DNA of 64,000 nt from Flammeovirga sp. OC4 (GCF_000812565.1 NZ_JTAM01000005.1:186001-250000), one strand, 5' to 3'. Shown: positions 27,885-37,682, counted from the stretch's first letter. The notes: generated from the sequence alone by a model not told the origin. Numbers and translations are program-made.

Positions 27885-29864
27885 ATGAGGCAATACCGCC
27901 ATCTTTTAATAGTATTATTCATAACTTTTAATCTTTCAAAACTATTTACTATTGAAGTAAATGCTCAAGTACAAGATTCTACTTTACAAAAGGTAAAAGT
28001 GAAGGCTTATGTCCCTATTGTATTAGGAGACTCCGTCTATAAATTTACACATGACACTACCTTATTCTTACCTCCTGGACTCATCAATCAAGATTCTGCA
28101 GCAATACTGCAAACTGAAGAATTTTATAACAAACTACATAAAGTACTAGGCAAAAACAGATTTACTAAAGAGCTTTCCAATCTTCTTTTAGTAAAACAAA
28201 GACAAGAAGAAGACTCTGTAGATATGGCCCCTGAAATATTGAGTACAGGAATGTGTTTTGAGGGAAAAATTGTCAGGAGTATTACTTATGTTCGGTTACC
28301 TCCTTTTGGTGCTGAGGTCAAAAAACCGTATCCTATTATTACAACAAGAGTCACAAGAGCTGCTAACAATCTACACGCAAAAACACGAGAAAGAGTAATT
28401 GACAAAAACATTGTTTTCAATGTTGGTGATGCGATAAATGACGACGACTTTTATGACTCTGAACGTTTACTTCGTGCATTGAGGTTTATCAAGGACGCCA
28501 ACATTTACGCCTGTAAAGTAGATGACGCTTATATAGACGTATACATTGTCACCCAAGATCAATGGACGATTGGTGTCAACGGAAGCTATCAAAGTATTAA
28601 TGATTTTGAAGTTGGCTTATTCAATAACAACTTTGCGGGAACAGGTCAATACGCTTATATCGGAGCTGTTGTAAAAAGTGATGAACCGGAACCATTGGGC
28701 TATAACTTTGAATATCGTTTTCAAAACATTAACGGTAGCTTTATTGACCTTGATATCATATCCTACAATAACTACTTGGAATCCACTTGGGGTGTAAGTG
28801 CTTATAAAGATTTCATTACTTCAAATACTAAAACAGCAGGAGGCTTTGAAGTGGAAAACTTTAATAGATTATACGGTTATACTACCTCCGATAGTGCTTT
28901 TATACCTATTGATAGTGCGGACCGATTTTGGGAACCTCTAGAGTATACTTATACAGGGGCTTGGTTTGGGCGTTCTTTTCACCTGAATCAATCGAGAAAT
29001 GAAAACGTAACTTTTAGTGCAGGAGTCGACAAAGTTTACCTTTTTAAAAGACCTGAAGAAGTAAGTAAAGACACCTTATATCAGTTCCACAACAAGGAAC
29101 ATTACGCATTTAGTATCACGATTAACCAACGAAACTACCGAAAAATGAGTTACCTTCAGGGATTTGGTAGAACGGAGGACGTTCCTTACGGATGGTTGGT
29201 CTCTCTCACAACTGGCTGGGAAAACAATGAATTTTTAGGAAGGCGGCCTTATCTTGGAATGGCCATTGATGCGGGACAGTTTACACCCTACGGCTTTTTC
29301 AAATTAAGAGGTGAAATTGGCTCCTTTATAGACAATGAATACAGGCAGGAAGTCTTTCACATCAACTTCAGTTACTTCTCCAACCTCCTTGCCATTAAAG
29401 ATAATTTTTTCCGTTTATTACTCGACATTGATATGATGGGAGGAGAAGATCGAATACCTGGAGATTACTTATACTTTATTGATGATGACGTATTTTCTAA
29501 TTTTCAAATCAATCGGTTTTCTAAAAAAGGAGTAAAAAGATTACAGCTTAAGCAAGAAAATATATGGTTCACCCCATTATTTTTCTATGGTTTCAAGTTT
29601 GCAATGTATCAAAGCTTCCAAGTTGGGGTATTAGCTGACCCACAAAAAGTATCTATATCAAAAGATGATATCTTCACTTCATTTGGAGCTGGAATAAGAA
29701 CTAGAAATGAAAACCTTGTTTTTAATACCTTAACATTAGACTTGAAATACTTCCCTAATGCTAATTTTGATAATAATGCATTTCAAATATCGCTTACAAC
29801 GGTAATTGATTTACCACTAAGAGACTTCAAACCTTCAAAGCCGAGATTTTTGAAGTTTGAATAG
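27885..29864 (+). CDS. Outer membrane protein, POTRA-barrel (BamA/TamA-like) type
   Basis: The 659-residue product begins with a signal peptide (HLLIVLFITFNLSKLFTIEVNAQ). A POTRA-like segment follows: GKIVRSITYVRL near residue 130, then VIDKNIVFNVGDAINDDDFYDSERLLRALRFI and DVYIVTQDQWTIGVNGSYQS, the usual strand-helix-helix-strand run that precedes Omp85-type barrels. The C-terminal 400 residues are alternating aromatic/polar beta strands ending DLPLRDFKPSKPRFLKFE. The C-terminus is not the classic aromatic tail of BamA. The function is unknown; the fold suggests protein or lipid transfer across the outer membrane. It precedes the hydrolase-RraA gene by 73 bases without a terminator. Confidence 0.65.
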   Translation: MRQYRHLLIVLFITFNLSKLFTIEVNAQVQDSTLQKVKVKAYVPIVLGDSVYKFTHDTTLFLPPGLINQDSAAILQTEEFYNKLHKVLGKNRFTKELSNLLLVKQRQEEDSVDMAPEILSTGMCFEGKIVRSITYVRLPPFGAEVKKPYPIITTRVTRAANNLHAKTRERVIDKNIVFNVGDAINDDDFYDSERLLRALRFIKDANIYACKVDDAYIDVYIVTQDQWTIGVNGSYQSINDFEVGLFNNNFAGTGQYAYIGAVVKSDEPEPLGYNFEYRFQNINGSFIDLDIISYNNYLESTWGVSAYKDFITSNTKTAGGFEVENFNRLYGYTTSDSAFIPIDSADRFWEPLEYTYTGAWFGRSFHLNQSRNENVTFSAGVDKVYLFKRPEEVSKDTLYQFHNKEHYAFSITINQRNYRKMSYLQGFGRTEDVPYGWLVSLTTGWENNEFLGRRPYLGMAIDAGQFTPYGFFKLRGEIGSFIDNEYRQEVFHINFSYFSNLLAIKDNFFRLLLDIDMMGGEDRIPGDYLYFIDDDVFSNFQINRFSKKGVKRLQLKQENIWFTPLFFYGFKFAMYQSFQVGVLADPQKVSISKDDIFTSFGAGIRTRNENLVFNTLTLDLKYFPNANFDNNAFQISLTTVIDLPLRDFKPSKPRFLKFE

Positions 29865-29937
29865 ACTAAAAAGTAAAGCTAATTTCAAAACAAGTGAATT
29901 TTCGAATGTATATTCACCATAAATAAACTGAAAAGTA

Positions 29938-31308
29938 ATGGCTATTGATATCATACAAAAATATACAGATGAATATTCTAACTTCATGGAGTTAGAAGGC
30001 ATGAAAGTGCATTATAAAATAGAAGGAGAAGGGTTTCCAATTGTGCTTTTACACGGTACTTTCTCGTCATTACACACTTGGGATAAATGGACTGAAATTC
30101 TGAAAGAGAATTATAAAGTCATCCGTCTTGATCTTCCTGGATTTGGACTCACGGGTCCAAGACCTGACAGAACTTACTCCATTGATATTTATATCAACTT
30201 CATCAATAATTTTCTAAAAAAACTTGAAGTCAAAAAGTTCTATCTTGCCGGTTCTTCATTGGGAGGTTGGATTGCCTGGGAATATTCTCACAGATTCAAA
30301 GAACAAGTACGCAGACTCATCTTACTTAATGCAGCTGGCTTTAATGACAAAGACTCTATTCCTTTACTTTTCAAGCTTGTTCAAAATCCAATTATAAAAG
30401 AATTTAAAATGTTTCATGGGTTTGCTGAGTACCTAAAAGCCCCTAAGAGTTTTATCGAATTCTTTTTAAAAAATGCTTATGGTGATGCCAAAAGAGTGGA
30501 TAAAGCCACAATCACGAGGTATCATGAGATTTTTACAAGAAAAGGAAATAAAGAAGCCTTCTTAAATATTGCGAATAGTACAATAGAGGATCACTCCGAC
30601 CTTATCAAACAACTTGACACTCCAACATTAATCATTTGGGGTGAAAAAGACAGATGGATTCCACTTGCCAATGCTTATAAATTTCAATTTAGTCTACCTA
30701 ACTCTCAACTGATCATTTATGAAGGAGTTGGCCATGTTCCTATGGAAGAAATCCCGGAGAAGTCTGCGAAAGACACTTTATCATTTTTAGAAAACACTAC
30801 TTTTGACAGTGGGGTAAAAATAGAAACAAGCTACCTCTGTGATCAATTCAGAAAGAAAGTAAAAGTTGCTTCTGGTAAATTTGAAAGAATCGGAAAAAAA
30901 GTAGCCTTTCATGGTCAAGCAGTATGTCTCAAAACCAACAACCCTCTATTGGTTTTAGAGCGTTTGGGTGAAGAAAATGGAAAAGGAAAAGTATTAGTAG
31001 TCGAATGGCAAAGTGAACAATTAGACGCATTAATTGATGAGGAAATTGCTTATGCACTTCTACATAAAGAATGGGAAGGGCTTATCACTAATGCCAATTA
31101 TAGACATACAGATGCTCTTAATAAAATGAGAGTTGGAATTTTAGCGAACTCCTGCTATCCAATGAAAGCGTTAAAAAATGATGAACCTATTGAAATTTAC
31201 CTTCATGCTAATGTGGGAGGAATAGAATTAGTAGATGGAAACTACATTTATGTAGACGAAGACGGGATAGTCAGCAGCGATTATAATTTAGTTGATTGGG
31301 AACAATAA
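29938..31308 (+). CDS. Alpha/beta hydrolase fused to RraA-like domain
   Basis: This 456-residue protein is a two-domain fusion. Residues 1-285 are an alpha/beta hydrolase with HGTF oxyanion segment (39-42), nucleophile elbow GSSLGG (Ser107), Asp238 in WGEKDRW and His266 in GVGHVP. Residues 297-456 align over their whole length with E. coli RraA (regulator of RNase E): TSYLCDQF, VAFHGQAV, NGKGKVLVVEW, HKEWEGLITNANYRHTDAL and HANVGGIELVDGNYIYVDEDG. The RraA/HMG-aldolase fold has an Arg at 389 where the aldolase has the Arg-Asp pair; here it is R-H-T-D. No signal peptide, so cytoplasmic. The coding sequence is a single intact frame. Whether the RraA part is a regulator, aldolase-like or structural is open. 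Confidence 0.85.
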   Translation: MAIDIIQKYTDEYSNFMELEGMKVHYKIEGEGFPIVLLHGTFSSLHTWDKWTEILKENYKVIRLDLPGFGLTGPRPDRTYSIDIYINFINNFLKKLEVKKFYLAGSSLGGWIAWEYSHRFKEQVRRLILLNAAGFNDKDSIPLLFKLVQNPIIKEFKMFHGFAEYLKAPKSFIEFFLKNAYGDAKRVDKATITRYHEIFTRKGNKEAFLNIANSTIEDHSDLIKQLDTPTLIIWGEKDRWIPLANAYKFQFSLPNSQLIIYEGVGHVPMEEIPEKSAKDTLSFLENTTFDSGVKIETSYLCDQFRKKVKVASGKFERIGKKVAFHGQAVCLKTNNPLLVLERLGEENGKGKVLVVEWQSEQLDALIDEEIAYALLHKEWEGLITNANYRHTDALNKMRVGILANSCYPMKALKNDEPIEIYLHANVGGIELVDGNYIYVDEDGIVSSDYNLVDWEQ

Positions 31309-31349
31309 AAATAAGGGAAGAAGTGTAGTAAACTTCTTCCCTTATTTTT
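31307..31349. terminator. Bidirectional terminator overlapping both stop codons
   Basis: AAAAATAAGGGAAGAAGT (31307-31324) pairs with 31332-31349 in an 18-bp stem and 7-base loop. The stem includes the end of the upstream stop codon and reaches the first base of the opposing gene's stop, so the convergent genes share one terminator. Confidence 0.9.
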
Positions 31350-33190
31350 TAATGTTGCCCTACATAAAACTCTATCGTTTTCATCGATTCATTTCCGAGA
31401 TTATCATAAGCAACTACTTTTATCTCATAATGCTGATCCTTTTTCAAATGTTCTTTTTCAGAGATATCTAAATTTGAACCACTTGAATAGAGATTCATTG
31501 GACCACCATTGATAGAATACTTAATTTCTTTTGTACCAACATGCGTATCAGTAGCTCCTAAATATACTTTGGTAAATGCCGGATAGATATCAAATTCTCC
31601 ATGTTTACCGATAGGTTCAATACTCATGTTGGCGTGCACCTCCGGTCCTTCATTATCCACGAAAAATTTCACCTCATTTTCAGATTCTTCATTATTGACA
31701 TTATCTATAGCATGGAATGTCAAAGTTTGATCTCCTTCTTCATTAACGGTAAATGCTCCACTATAAGTTTTATCAGCTTCACCATTTATAGCAAAAAAAG
31801 TATCTTTCACTTTAGAATGAGAGTCTAAAGATGTCAATTTCACCTGCGTCTTTGAGGTAACAAATAACGTATCTCGGTGCTCAAATTGTTCTCCAATAAA
31901 TTCATATGAAGAGGAAGGAGGTACATTATCCATAAATAATATTTCCGTCCCTTCAATAGTCTTAACAGCTGTCATATTATTGACATTATCAGACGCTTTA
32001 TAACTAATATGGTGCTCCCCTAACTCATTTTTCAACGTAAAAGCTGTCCCGGTGTAAGGCGTATAATTTGCTCCTCCATTTGGACTATATAAAACTTGTT
32101 TTACTCCTGCTTTATTATCAGAAGAAGCTATACTGAAAGTAGTCCTTGGTGAGATATATCGAATATTATCGTCCATATATTGATCACCAATAATTGTATG
32201 TGAGATTTCAGGAGCAATTTTATCAACATAAAAAGTCAGTGTTTTCTCGACTTCTTCATTATCTACTAAATCAAATCCTTTATAATGAATTTCATGCTCT
32301 CCATCTTTTAGGTCTTTCAAAGTAATGGGCTGATAAGTATATTCTTGAAAAGCACTATTATCATAACTGAATTCAATATGATCTACACCAGACATTTCAT
32401 CTTCACTTTGCAACCTCACAGTAGCATAAGGTGAAACAATATTTTCATTATATACCAAGCCTTTCCAGTGAGCCATAGAATTAGGAGATGTCAAGTCAAT
32501 TTTGAAAGTAGAGGTACGCACTTCCTCAGGGTTACCTACATTATCGGCCGAATAATAGTAAATAATATGTTGCCCTTCTTCTGTCAACGCTACTGAATAT
32601 TCATATTCGTGAAAGTTCTCTCCATCCAATGAATAATAGATATTCTTAACGCCTGAATATGTATCATCAGCCACAATGTGCATCATTAGGTTTTTACCGT
32701 AAAAAGCCTCAACACCGTTATCATGCAATCGTGTACCATCAAAAGAAATTTTGGAAACGGGAGCTTTGCTATCTGCTATTACTTCATATTTCACTTCTCT
32801 CTTGGGTAAGATATACTCTTTCGTTTCTGGATCCACTGCCCATTTTGATCGAATATAATTAGGACCTTCTGTATCTAAATAAAGTGCTTCATTAGGCTTT
32901 ACTTCTTCTGATTCATTTAATTGGTAATGCTCAGCACTCGCATCTTTAGAAATTGAAAAACTTAAAAATAATGGTAAGGATTTATTGACGTAAGTGCCTG
33001 AATGATCAATATACACACTTTTTTGATGGTCTAATCGCTGAGGTGCTGTATTTGATGCCATTAATTGAGGAGCATCTTCTTCAACTTTAATTTCTTCATT
33101 AATATTTAATGTGGTAGGAGTTTGAGGGTATATAAATTGAATTGATAATAACAGTATCAAGATGTAGAGTAAAAGAATCTTATTTTTCAT
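31349..33190 (-). CDS. Secreted protein with Ig-like/OmpL47-type repeats
   Basis: The 613-residue product starts with a signal peptide (ILLLYILILLLSIQFIYPQ). It contains at least five repeats of about 95 residues with a shared core: SGVKNIYYSLDGE, EGQHIIYYYSADNVGN (about 190-230), then SGVDHIEFSYDNS, AGVKQVLYSPNGG, SKVKDTFFAINGE and VGTKEIKYSINGG. Each is followed by a D-N-V/L-x-N turn and an xVDxxxP link. This is the OmpL47-type Ig-like repeat found in surface or adhesion proteins. No T9SS sorting domain or anchor is visible at the end. The function is unknown; extracellular structural or binding roles are likely. Confidence 0.75.
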   Translation of the reverse strand: MKNKILLLYILILLLSIQFIYPQTPTTLNINEEIKVEEDAPQLMASNTAPQRLDHQKSVYIDHSGTYVNKSLPLFLSFSISKDASAEHYQLNESEEVKPNEALYLDTEGPNYIRSKWAVDPETKEYILPKREVKYEVIADSKAPVSKISFDGTRLHDNGVEAFYGKNLMMHIVADDTYSGVKNIYYSLDGENFHEYEYSVALTEEGQHIIYYYSADNVGNPEEVRTSTFKIDLTSPNSMAHWKGLVYNENIVSPYATVRLQSEDEMSGVDHIEFSYDNSAFQEYTYQPITLKDLKDGEHEIHYKGFDLVDNEEVEKTLTFYVDKIAPEISHTIIGDQYMDDNIRYISPRTTFSIASSDNKAGVKQVLYSPNGGANYTPYTGTAFTLKNELGEHHISYKASDNVNNMTAVKTIEGTEILFMDNVPPSSSYEFIGEQFEHRDTLFVTSKTQVKLTSLDSHSKVKDTFFAINGEADKTYSGAFTVNEEGDQTLTFHAIDNVNNEESENEVKFFVDNEGPEVHANMSIEPIGKHGEFDIYPAFTKVYLGATDTHVGTKEIKYSINGGPMNLYSSGSNLDISEKEHLKKDQHYEIKVVAYDNLGNESMKTIEFYVGQH

Positions 33191-33505
33191 TATTTCGGTA
33201 AATTAGGTTTTTGTAATGTTGGTTAATATTACTTAATAAAATAGCAAAAGGTTACATATTAGACCTTATCCTTTGGATATACTTTACATCAGCAAAAACC
33301 TCAAACCTACTCTAATACATAAAAAAATGACATTTTCGAACTAAAAAGCTTAATTCCCACCAAAAACATTACATGAATATTTTTTTTATCTTTTTTTACA
33401 TTTACATAAAAAAATGAGACGATCTTTATAAAATCAGACCCTCTCATTTTTTCATTATACTAATATAAGTGCGAGCAAATTAGCACACTTTATATAGAAT
33501 ATACT
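33191..33505. other. Intergenic region with terminator
   Basis: About 315 AT-rich bases between two minus-strand genes. The only structured element I see is the hairpin at 33409-33452. Confidence 0.6.
33409..33452 (-). terminator. Terminator of the dehydrogenase gene
   Basis: AAAAAATGAGA (33409-33419) pairs with 33442-33452 (11 bp) about 55 bases past the stop at 33506, with a long AT-rich loop and T runs on the minus strand. Confidence 0.6.
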
Positions 33506-34714
33506 CTATTCTTTACCATCTACGTAATCTTGTAAATAAGAGAACTTCTCCGTCAACTTTTTATCATGAGTAATTGTTGCACCTGCTACTACCCCTTGTT
33601 GAGTCGTAAAAAGATCTTCTAATACATTATCGATCATCTGACGACCAAAAGCTTCAGAAGCATCTCTTGGCAATTCATTTGGTAAATTATCAACCGCCAT
33701 CACAGTAATATTATCCAAACTTGTAAATGCCGCCTCATCATTTCCTGTAGATGGGTTATAATCATAAATTGGATCAGCGATAGTCGATGGTCTTTTCGTA
33801 CTAGGAATCGACCCCTCAATATCACAAGTTACATCTGCGATCACTTCAATTTTAAAATCGTCCTTTTGAGCATCTTCTTTTGTAAATAAAACAGGAGCAT
33901 CAGGATGCCAGAACGCACCTGCCACCAACATATTTGATACTGAAATAAATTCTCCAAATGTTGAATTATAATCTGATGGATTAGCGAAGAAATCTTTAAT
34001 TTCAAAAGCACTTCCATCCTTTTTTTCATGGTAATCTTTTGATCTCAACTGTACAAAGACAGGTCCTTCAAAAGATTCATTCAAATAATCTTGTCTACTT
34101 ACTTTTTTAATACCTGCTGCCAATAAAGTTTCAACGGCACCATTTGACACACGACCACTTCCCGTTAAAGCAATCTTGAAATCGTTCGGTAGCTTTACTT
34201 TTTTACATTCAATCCACATTTCATTCAAATCGTGGCATAGATGTGCAGGTTTAAGATCATAAATGTTATGGCGTTTACCATACGCTAACAAACCATTATA
34301 AGCACCAACAAGTCCTGCAAAACGGCCAAATGCGATGACTCTTGATCCATCTTCTCTTACTAAAACCTCATAATCTACAATATCGATATTGTTGTTAAGG
34401 ATTGCTCTCAACAACTCTCTATTGTAAGGTTGTTTTTTGATGGTGTGAGAGAAAAAGAAATATTTTTTATTCGGAACCAATTCTGGAATAGGAACCTCTT
34501 TAATACCTAAAAGAATATCGCAGTCGTCTACATTATCTACTACAGCAATTCCCATCTCTTCGTATTCTTGGTCCGTATAGCATCTGATGGGGCTTTTCTG
34601 TACGTAAATCTCTACGTCAGGATATTTTTCTAAAACTTCCTCACATTGGGCTGGAGTAAGTGCCACTCTTTTGTCCTCAGGTACTTTTCCTTCTTTAATG
34701 ATTCCTACTTTCAT
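33506..34714 (-). CDS. AlaDH/PNT-family dehydrogenase, saccharopine-dehydrogenase-like
   Basis: The 402-residue protein begins with the AlaDH/PNT N-terminal motif KVGIIKEGKVPEDKRVALTP and has YFFFSHTIKKQPYNRELLRA, seen in the saccharopine dehydrogenase (L-lysine-forming) branch. A Rossmann loop, FKIALTGSGRVSNG, follows near residue 175, then the long C-terminal domain with ADVTCDIEGSIPSTKRPST. The family oxidises an amino acid with NAD(P). Alanine dehydrogenase is the main alternative, but the saccharopine-like block suggests lysine or related amino-acid metabolism. It is transcribed alone. Confidence 0.75.
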   Translation of the reverse strand: MKVGIIKEGKVPEDKRVALTPAQCEEVLEKYPDVEIYVQKSPIRCYTDQEYEEMGIAVVDNVDDCDILLGIKEVPIPELVPNKKYFFFSHTIKKQPYNRELLRAILNNNIDIVDYEVLVREDGSRVIAFGRFAGLVGAYNGLLAYGKRHNIYDLKPAHLCHDLNEMWIECKKVKLPNDFKIALTGSGRVSNGAVETLLAAGIKKVSRQDYLNESFEGPVFVQLRSKDYHEKKDGSAFEIKDFFANPSDYNSTFGEFISVSNMLVAGAFWHPDAPVLFTKEDAQKDDFKIEVIADVTCDIEGSIPSTKRPSTIADPIYDYNPSTGNDEAAFTSLDNITVMAVDNLPNELPRDASEAFGRQMIDNVLEDLFTTQQGVVAGATITHDKKLTEKFSYLQDYVDGKE

Positions 34715-34888
34715 GCTATTTTTTAGATCTATGTATTAAATTTTGGCTGTATGTAAATAATTTGTTTCTAAGGGATTATTACAACAAGTACAGAGATGGT
34801 CAACACCTCAAATTGTCACTTTGAGCACTTTTGCACTCATTTTTGCGAAGATGAGAAAAAAATTATGATGAACAAAAAGTAAAATGGA

Positions 34889-35464
34889 TTACAATTCTGG
34901 AATAAATTTATCGACATAACCCTGCAGGCCTATTTTTGTACCATAGCCAGTGGGTACAAAACGCCAACCATCATCTTCTCTTTTCAACCTTGCAAACTCT
35001 ACTTCGGTATCGTCTCCAAAATCTGCGTCAAGGTCATAGTGTAATACTTCTACTTGGGTTTCTAAGTTTAAAACTCGAATATAAGCTTCATCTAAATTGC
35101 CGAAATTATGCCTTCTACTTTTAGCATCATAAATACTCACAATAAAAACCAACTCCTTGACTACAGGTGAAATGTAGGGTAAATTCAATAAAATTTCCTC
35201 ATCATCTCCGTGGCTATCGCCTGTTCTATTATCACCTCTATGTCTTACCATCCCATCAGGTGACTCTAGATTATTATAAAACACGAAATATTCGTCACTA
35301 GGAAGTTTTCCATCCTCTCCTAACATAAATACTGATGCATCTAAATCCAGCTGTCCTCCTTTTCTTACTTCCCAACCCAAACCAATTTTAATTTTACTGA
35401 GTTTTTTCTCTGCTGCATCTTTCAGGCGAATTCCCTTCCCCTTTTTTACAATTTTTGTTGCCAT
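34889..35464 (-). CDS. TerD-family protein
   Basis: The 191-residue product has the TerD core: IKIGLGWEVRKGGQLDLDAS, FYNNLESPDGMVRHRGDNRTG, then EILLNLPYISPVVKELVFIVS and DLDADFGDDTEVEFA. The repeated Asp clusters are the calcium-binding sites of the family, implicated in tellurite resistance and general stress. The N-terminal 25 residues are strongly basic. No terA, terB, terC or terZ gene is next to it, so it appears to stand alone. Confidence 0.9.
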   Translation of the reverse strand: MATKIVKKGKGIRLKDAAEKKLSKIKIGLGWEVRKGGQLDLDASVFMLGEDGKLPSDEYFVFYNNLESPDGMVRHRGDNRTGDSHGDDEEILLNLPYISPVVKELVFIVSIYDAKSRRHNFGNLDEAYIRVLNLETQVEVLHYDLDADFGDDTEVEFARLKREDDGWRFVPTGYGTKIGLQGYVDKFIPEL

Positions 35465-35752
35465 TTGTTGATTCCTGTTATTTGAAAGTAAGTATAAAGA
35501 CGAAATTAACTGTTTACAAATTCTAATTCCTGTTTTGTGGAGAACTACACTGCAAAAGAAGTTTTTTTAATTAAAACTGAGGAAAGAGGTATTCCCTTTT
35601 TTGAGTTAGCACTTAGTTTTATAATTTGTACATAAGAAATACTTTAAACTTCATTAGTACCTGTTCAAAATTATCTATAGTTGATAACGATCAGCTACTT
35701 ACTCGAGAATATTTCAATCAAAATAACCAATTCTCACAAAGACAACAAACAC

Positions 35753-36877
35753 ATGATTAGCTATTGGGAAAAAGAAAGTTTTGTAAACTATGACTTCATT
35801 GTAGTAGGCAGTGGCATTGTCGGACTAACCGCTGCTATTGAGTACAAAGAAGCACATCCAAAAGAAAAAGTTCTGATTATCGAAAAAGGCATTCTCCCCT
35901 CAGGTGCTAGCACGAAAAATGCAGGTTTTGCTTGTTTTGGAAGCCTAACAGAAATATGTGATGATTTGGAAAGTATACCTTCTTCAAAAGTATTAGAAAC
36001 AATTGAAAACCGATACAGAGGACTCCAAAAACTTAGAAATAGACTAGGTGATAAAGCTTTTGACTTTCAACCATTAGGAGGTTATGAATTGATCACCAAT
36101 CAGCAAAAGGACTACCTAGACAGAACTTCGGAAATCAATAAAATGCTATACCCGATCTTCAATGATAATGTTTTCTCTCCTGCTGATGAAAAAATTGGAG
36201 CTTTTGGCTTTCCTCATCAAACAGTAAAACATCTCCTTTTTAATCAGTTTGAAGGGCAGATTCATACCGGAAAAATGATGAAAGGTTTGATCGATTTAGC
36301 GAGATCAATTGATATTGAAATCATTACTGGTACAGAAGTGATCGATTTTATTGATGATGGAGATAGGGTGATTATCAATTGTAAAAATCAATTTCAGAAG
36401 GTAGATTTTTATGCTGAAAAAATTTCAATTTGTGTGAATGCCTATGCTAAAAAACTATTACCCCAACTTGAGGTTTCCCCAGGAAGAGGGCAAGTATTAA
36501 TGACCAACCCCATCAAAAACTTACCTATCAAAGGGACATTCCACATGGACAGAGGATATTATTACTTCAGAAATGTTGGCAATAGAATTTTACTTGGAGG
36601 AGGTAGAAATCTAGATTATGAAGGAGAAACGACTACAACTATTAAGACTTCCCCTCAGATTATTAGTCACCTAAAACTTCTTTTAAAGGAAGTCATCTTA
36701 CCCAACACTCCACATCAAATAAGTATGACATGGGCAGGAATAATGGCCTTTGGAGATCAAAAAGTACCTATTGTGAAATTACTTTCGGATAGAATTGCCA
36801 TAGGTGTAAGAATGGGTGGTATGGGAGTTGCGATAGGTTCAGAAGTTGGAAAAGAAATCAACTCTCTTTTAGATTGA
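35753..36877 (+). CDS. FAD-dependent oxidoreductase (DAO family)
   Basis: The ATG at 35753 (374 residues) directly precedes the coding block; a TTG at 35681 would add 24 residues with no function. The FAD-binding motif FIVVGSGIVGLTAAIEYKE is at residue 15, followed by LIIEKGILPSGASTKNAGFA. The C-terminal half has the DAO closing block MTWAGIMAF and RMGGMGVAIGS. This family covers glycine/D-amino acid oxidase, ThiO and related enzymes; the substrate is not clear. It is followed by a cytochrome c gene at 37048. Confidence 0.85.
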   Translation: MISYWEKESFVNYDFIVVGSGIVGLTAAIEYKEAHPKEKVLIIEKGILPSGASTKNAGFACFGSLTEICDDLESIPSSKVLETIENRYRGLQKLRNRLGDKAFDFQPLGGYELITNQQKDYLDRTSEINKMLYPIFNDNVFSPADEKIGAFGFPHQTVKHLLFNQFEGQIHTGKMMKGLIDLARSIDIEIITGTEVIDFIDDGDRVIINCKNQFQKVDFYAEKISICVNAYAKKLLPQLEVSPGRGQVLMTNPIKNLPIKGTFHMDRGYYYFRNVGNRILLGGGRNLDYEGETTTTIKTSPQIISHLKLLLKEVILPNTPHQISMTWAGIMAFGDQKVPIVKLLSDRIAIGVRMGGMGVAIGSEVGKEINSLLD

Positions 36878-37047
36878 TTCAAAAACAAAAGGTTTCAATC
36901 CCTGTTATTAAAGCATTAAAAACAATGTATTTACACAAAACAGTGATATTCGTCACCAAAAATGAAAGCATATTTCAAAAATTAGATGCATATTGCGTCG
37001 CATAAAAATTATAGGTTACTAAACTTCAAAAAAACATATCATAAATC

Positions 37048-37674
37048 ATGAATTTACTTCTTACGCACAGAATAATCGTATCCCTATTTTTATTGATTTA
37101 TCTTATTAAGGCTGTATTAATGTTCTTAGGAAAAGATAAGTTTGAAAAGTTTGCTAAAGCAATCAAAGTTCCTGAAATGATTATTTCATTCTTGTTCTTA
37201 GCTACAGGGGGATATTTACTATATGTTATTCCATTATATACTAAGGCTTTAACGATTAAATTTGCTTTAGTTGTTGCTTCTATTCCATTAGCAGTTATCG
37301 CTACCAAAAAATTCAATAAGATTTTGATGGTACTTTCGGTATTCTGTTTAGTTATGGCCTATGGTATGGCAGAAATGCACAGAGCTTCAGCAAAGAAACA
37401 ATTGACTGGAGGTTCAACGACAATCCAAACAGCAGACGGTAATGTTTTATCAGGCAAGGACTTATTCACTAAGAAATGTTCACAATGTCATGGTATTGAC
37501 GGAGATGCTCAAAGAAGTAATGCTCCAAAATTGTCAGAAAGCAAGCTTAATGATGCTGAAATTGAGCATCTTGTAAGAAATGGAAAAGGAATTATGTTCT
37601 CATTTAGTGAAAAAGACATCTCAAATGAGGAACTTAAGGCCATCACGAAATACGCGAAGTCATTAAGAAAATAG
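37048..37674 (+). CDS. Membrane-anchored c-type cytochrome with SirB-like four-helix region
   Basis: The 208-residue protein has four membrane helices in the first 115 residues (for example ITHRIIV... at the start, then MIISFLFLATGGYLLYVI, FALVVASIPLAVIA and ILMVLSVFCLVMAYGMA). The C-terminal 70 residues form a c-type cytochrome with KKCSQCHGIDG (CxxCH haem site) and the likely axial Met in GKGIMFSF. The four-helix part resembles SirB-type membrane proteins. The haem domain lies outside the cytoplasm. It may receive electrons from a quinone or an oxidase. A strong terminator and a promoter for rimP follow. Confidence 0.85.
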   Translation: MNLLLTHRIIVSLFLLIYLIKAVLMFLGKDKFEKFAKAIKVPEMIISFLFLATGGYLLYVIPLYTKALTIKFALVVASIPLAVIATKKFNKILMVLSVFCLVMAYGMAEMHRASAKKQLTGGSTTIQTADGNVLSGKDLFTKKCSQCHGIDGDAQRSNAPKLSESKLNDAEIEHLVRNGKGIMFSFSEKDISNEELKAITKYAKSLRK

Positions 37675-37682
37675 AAATTCTA

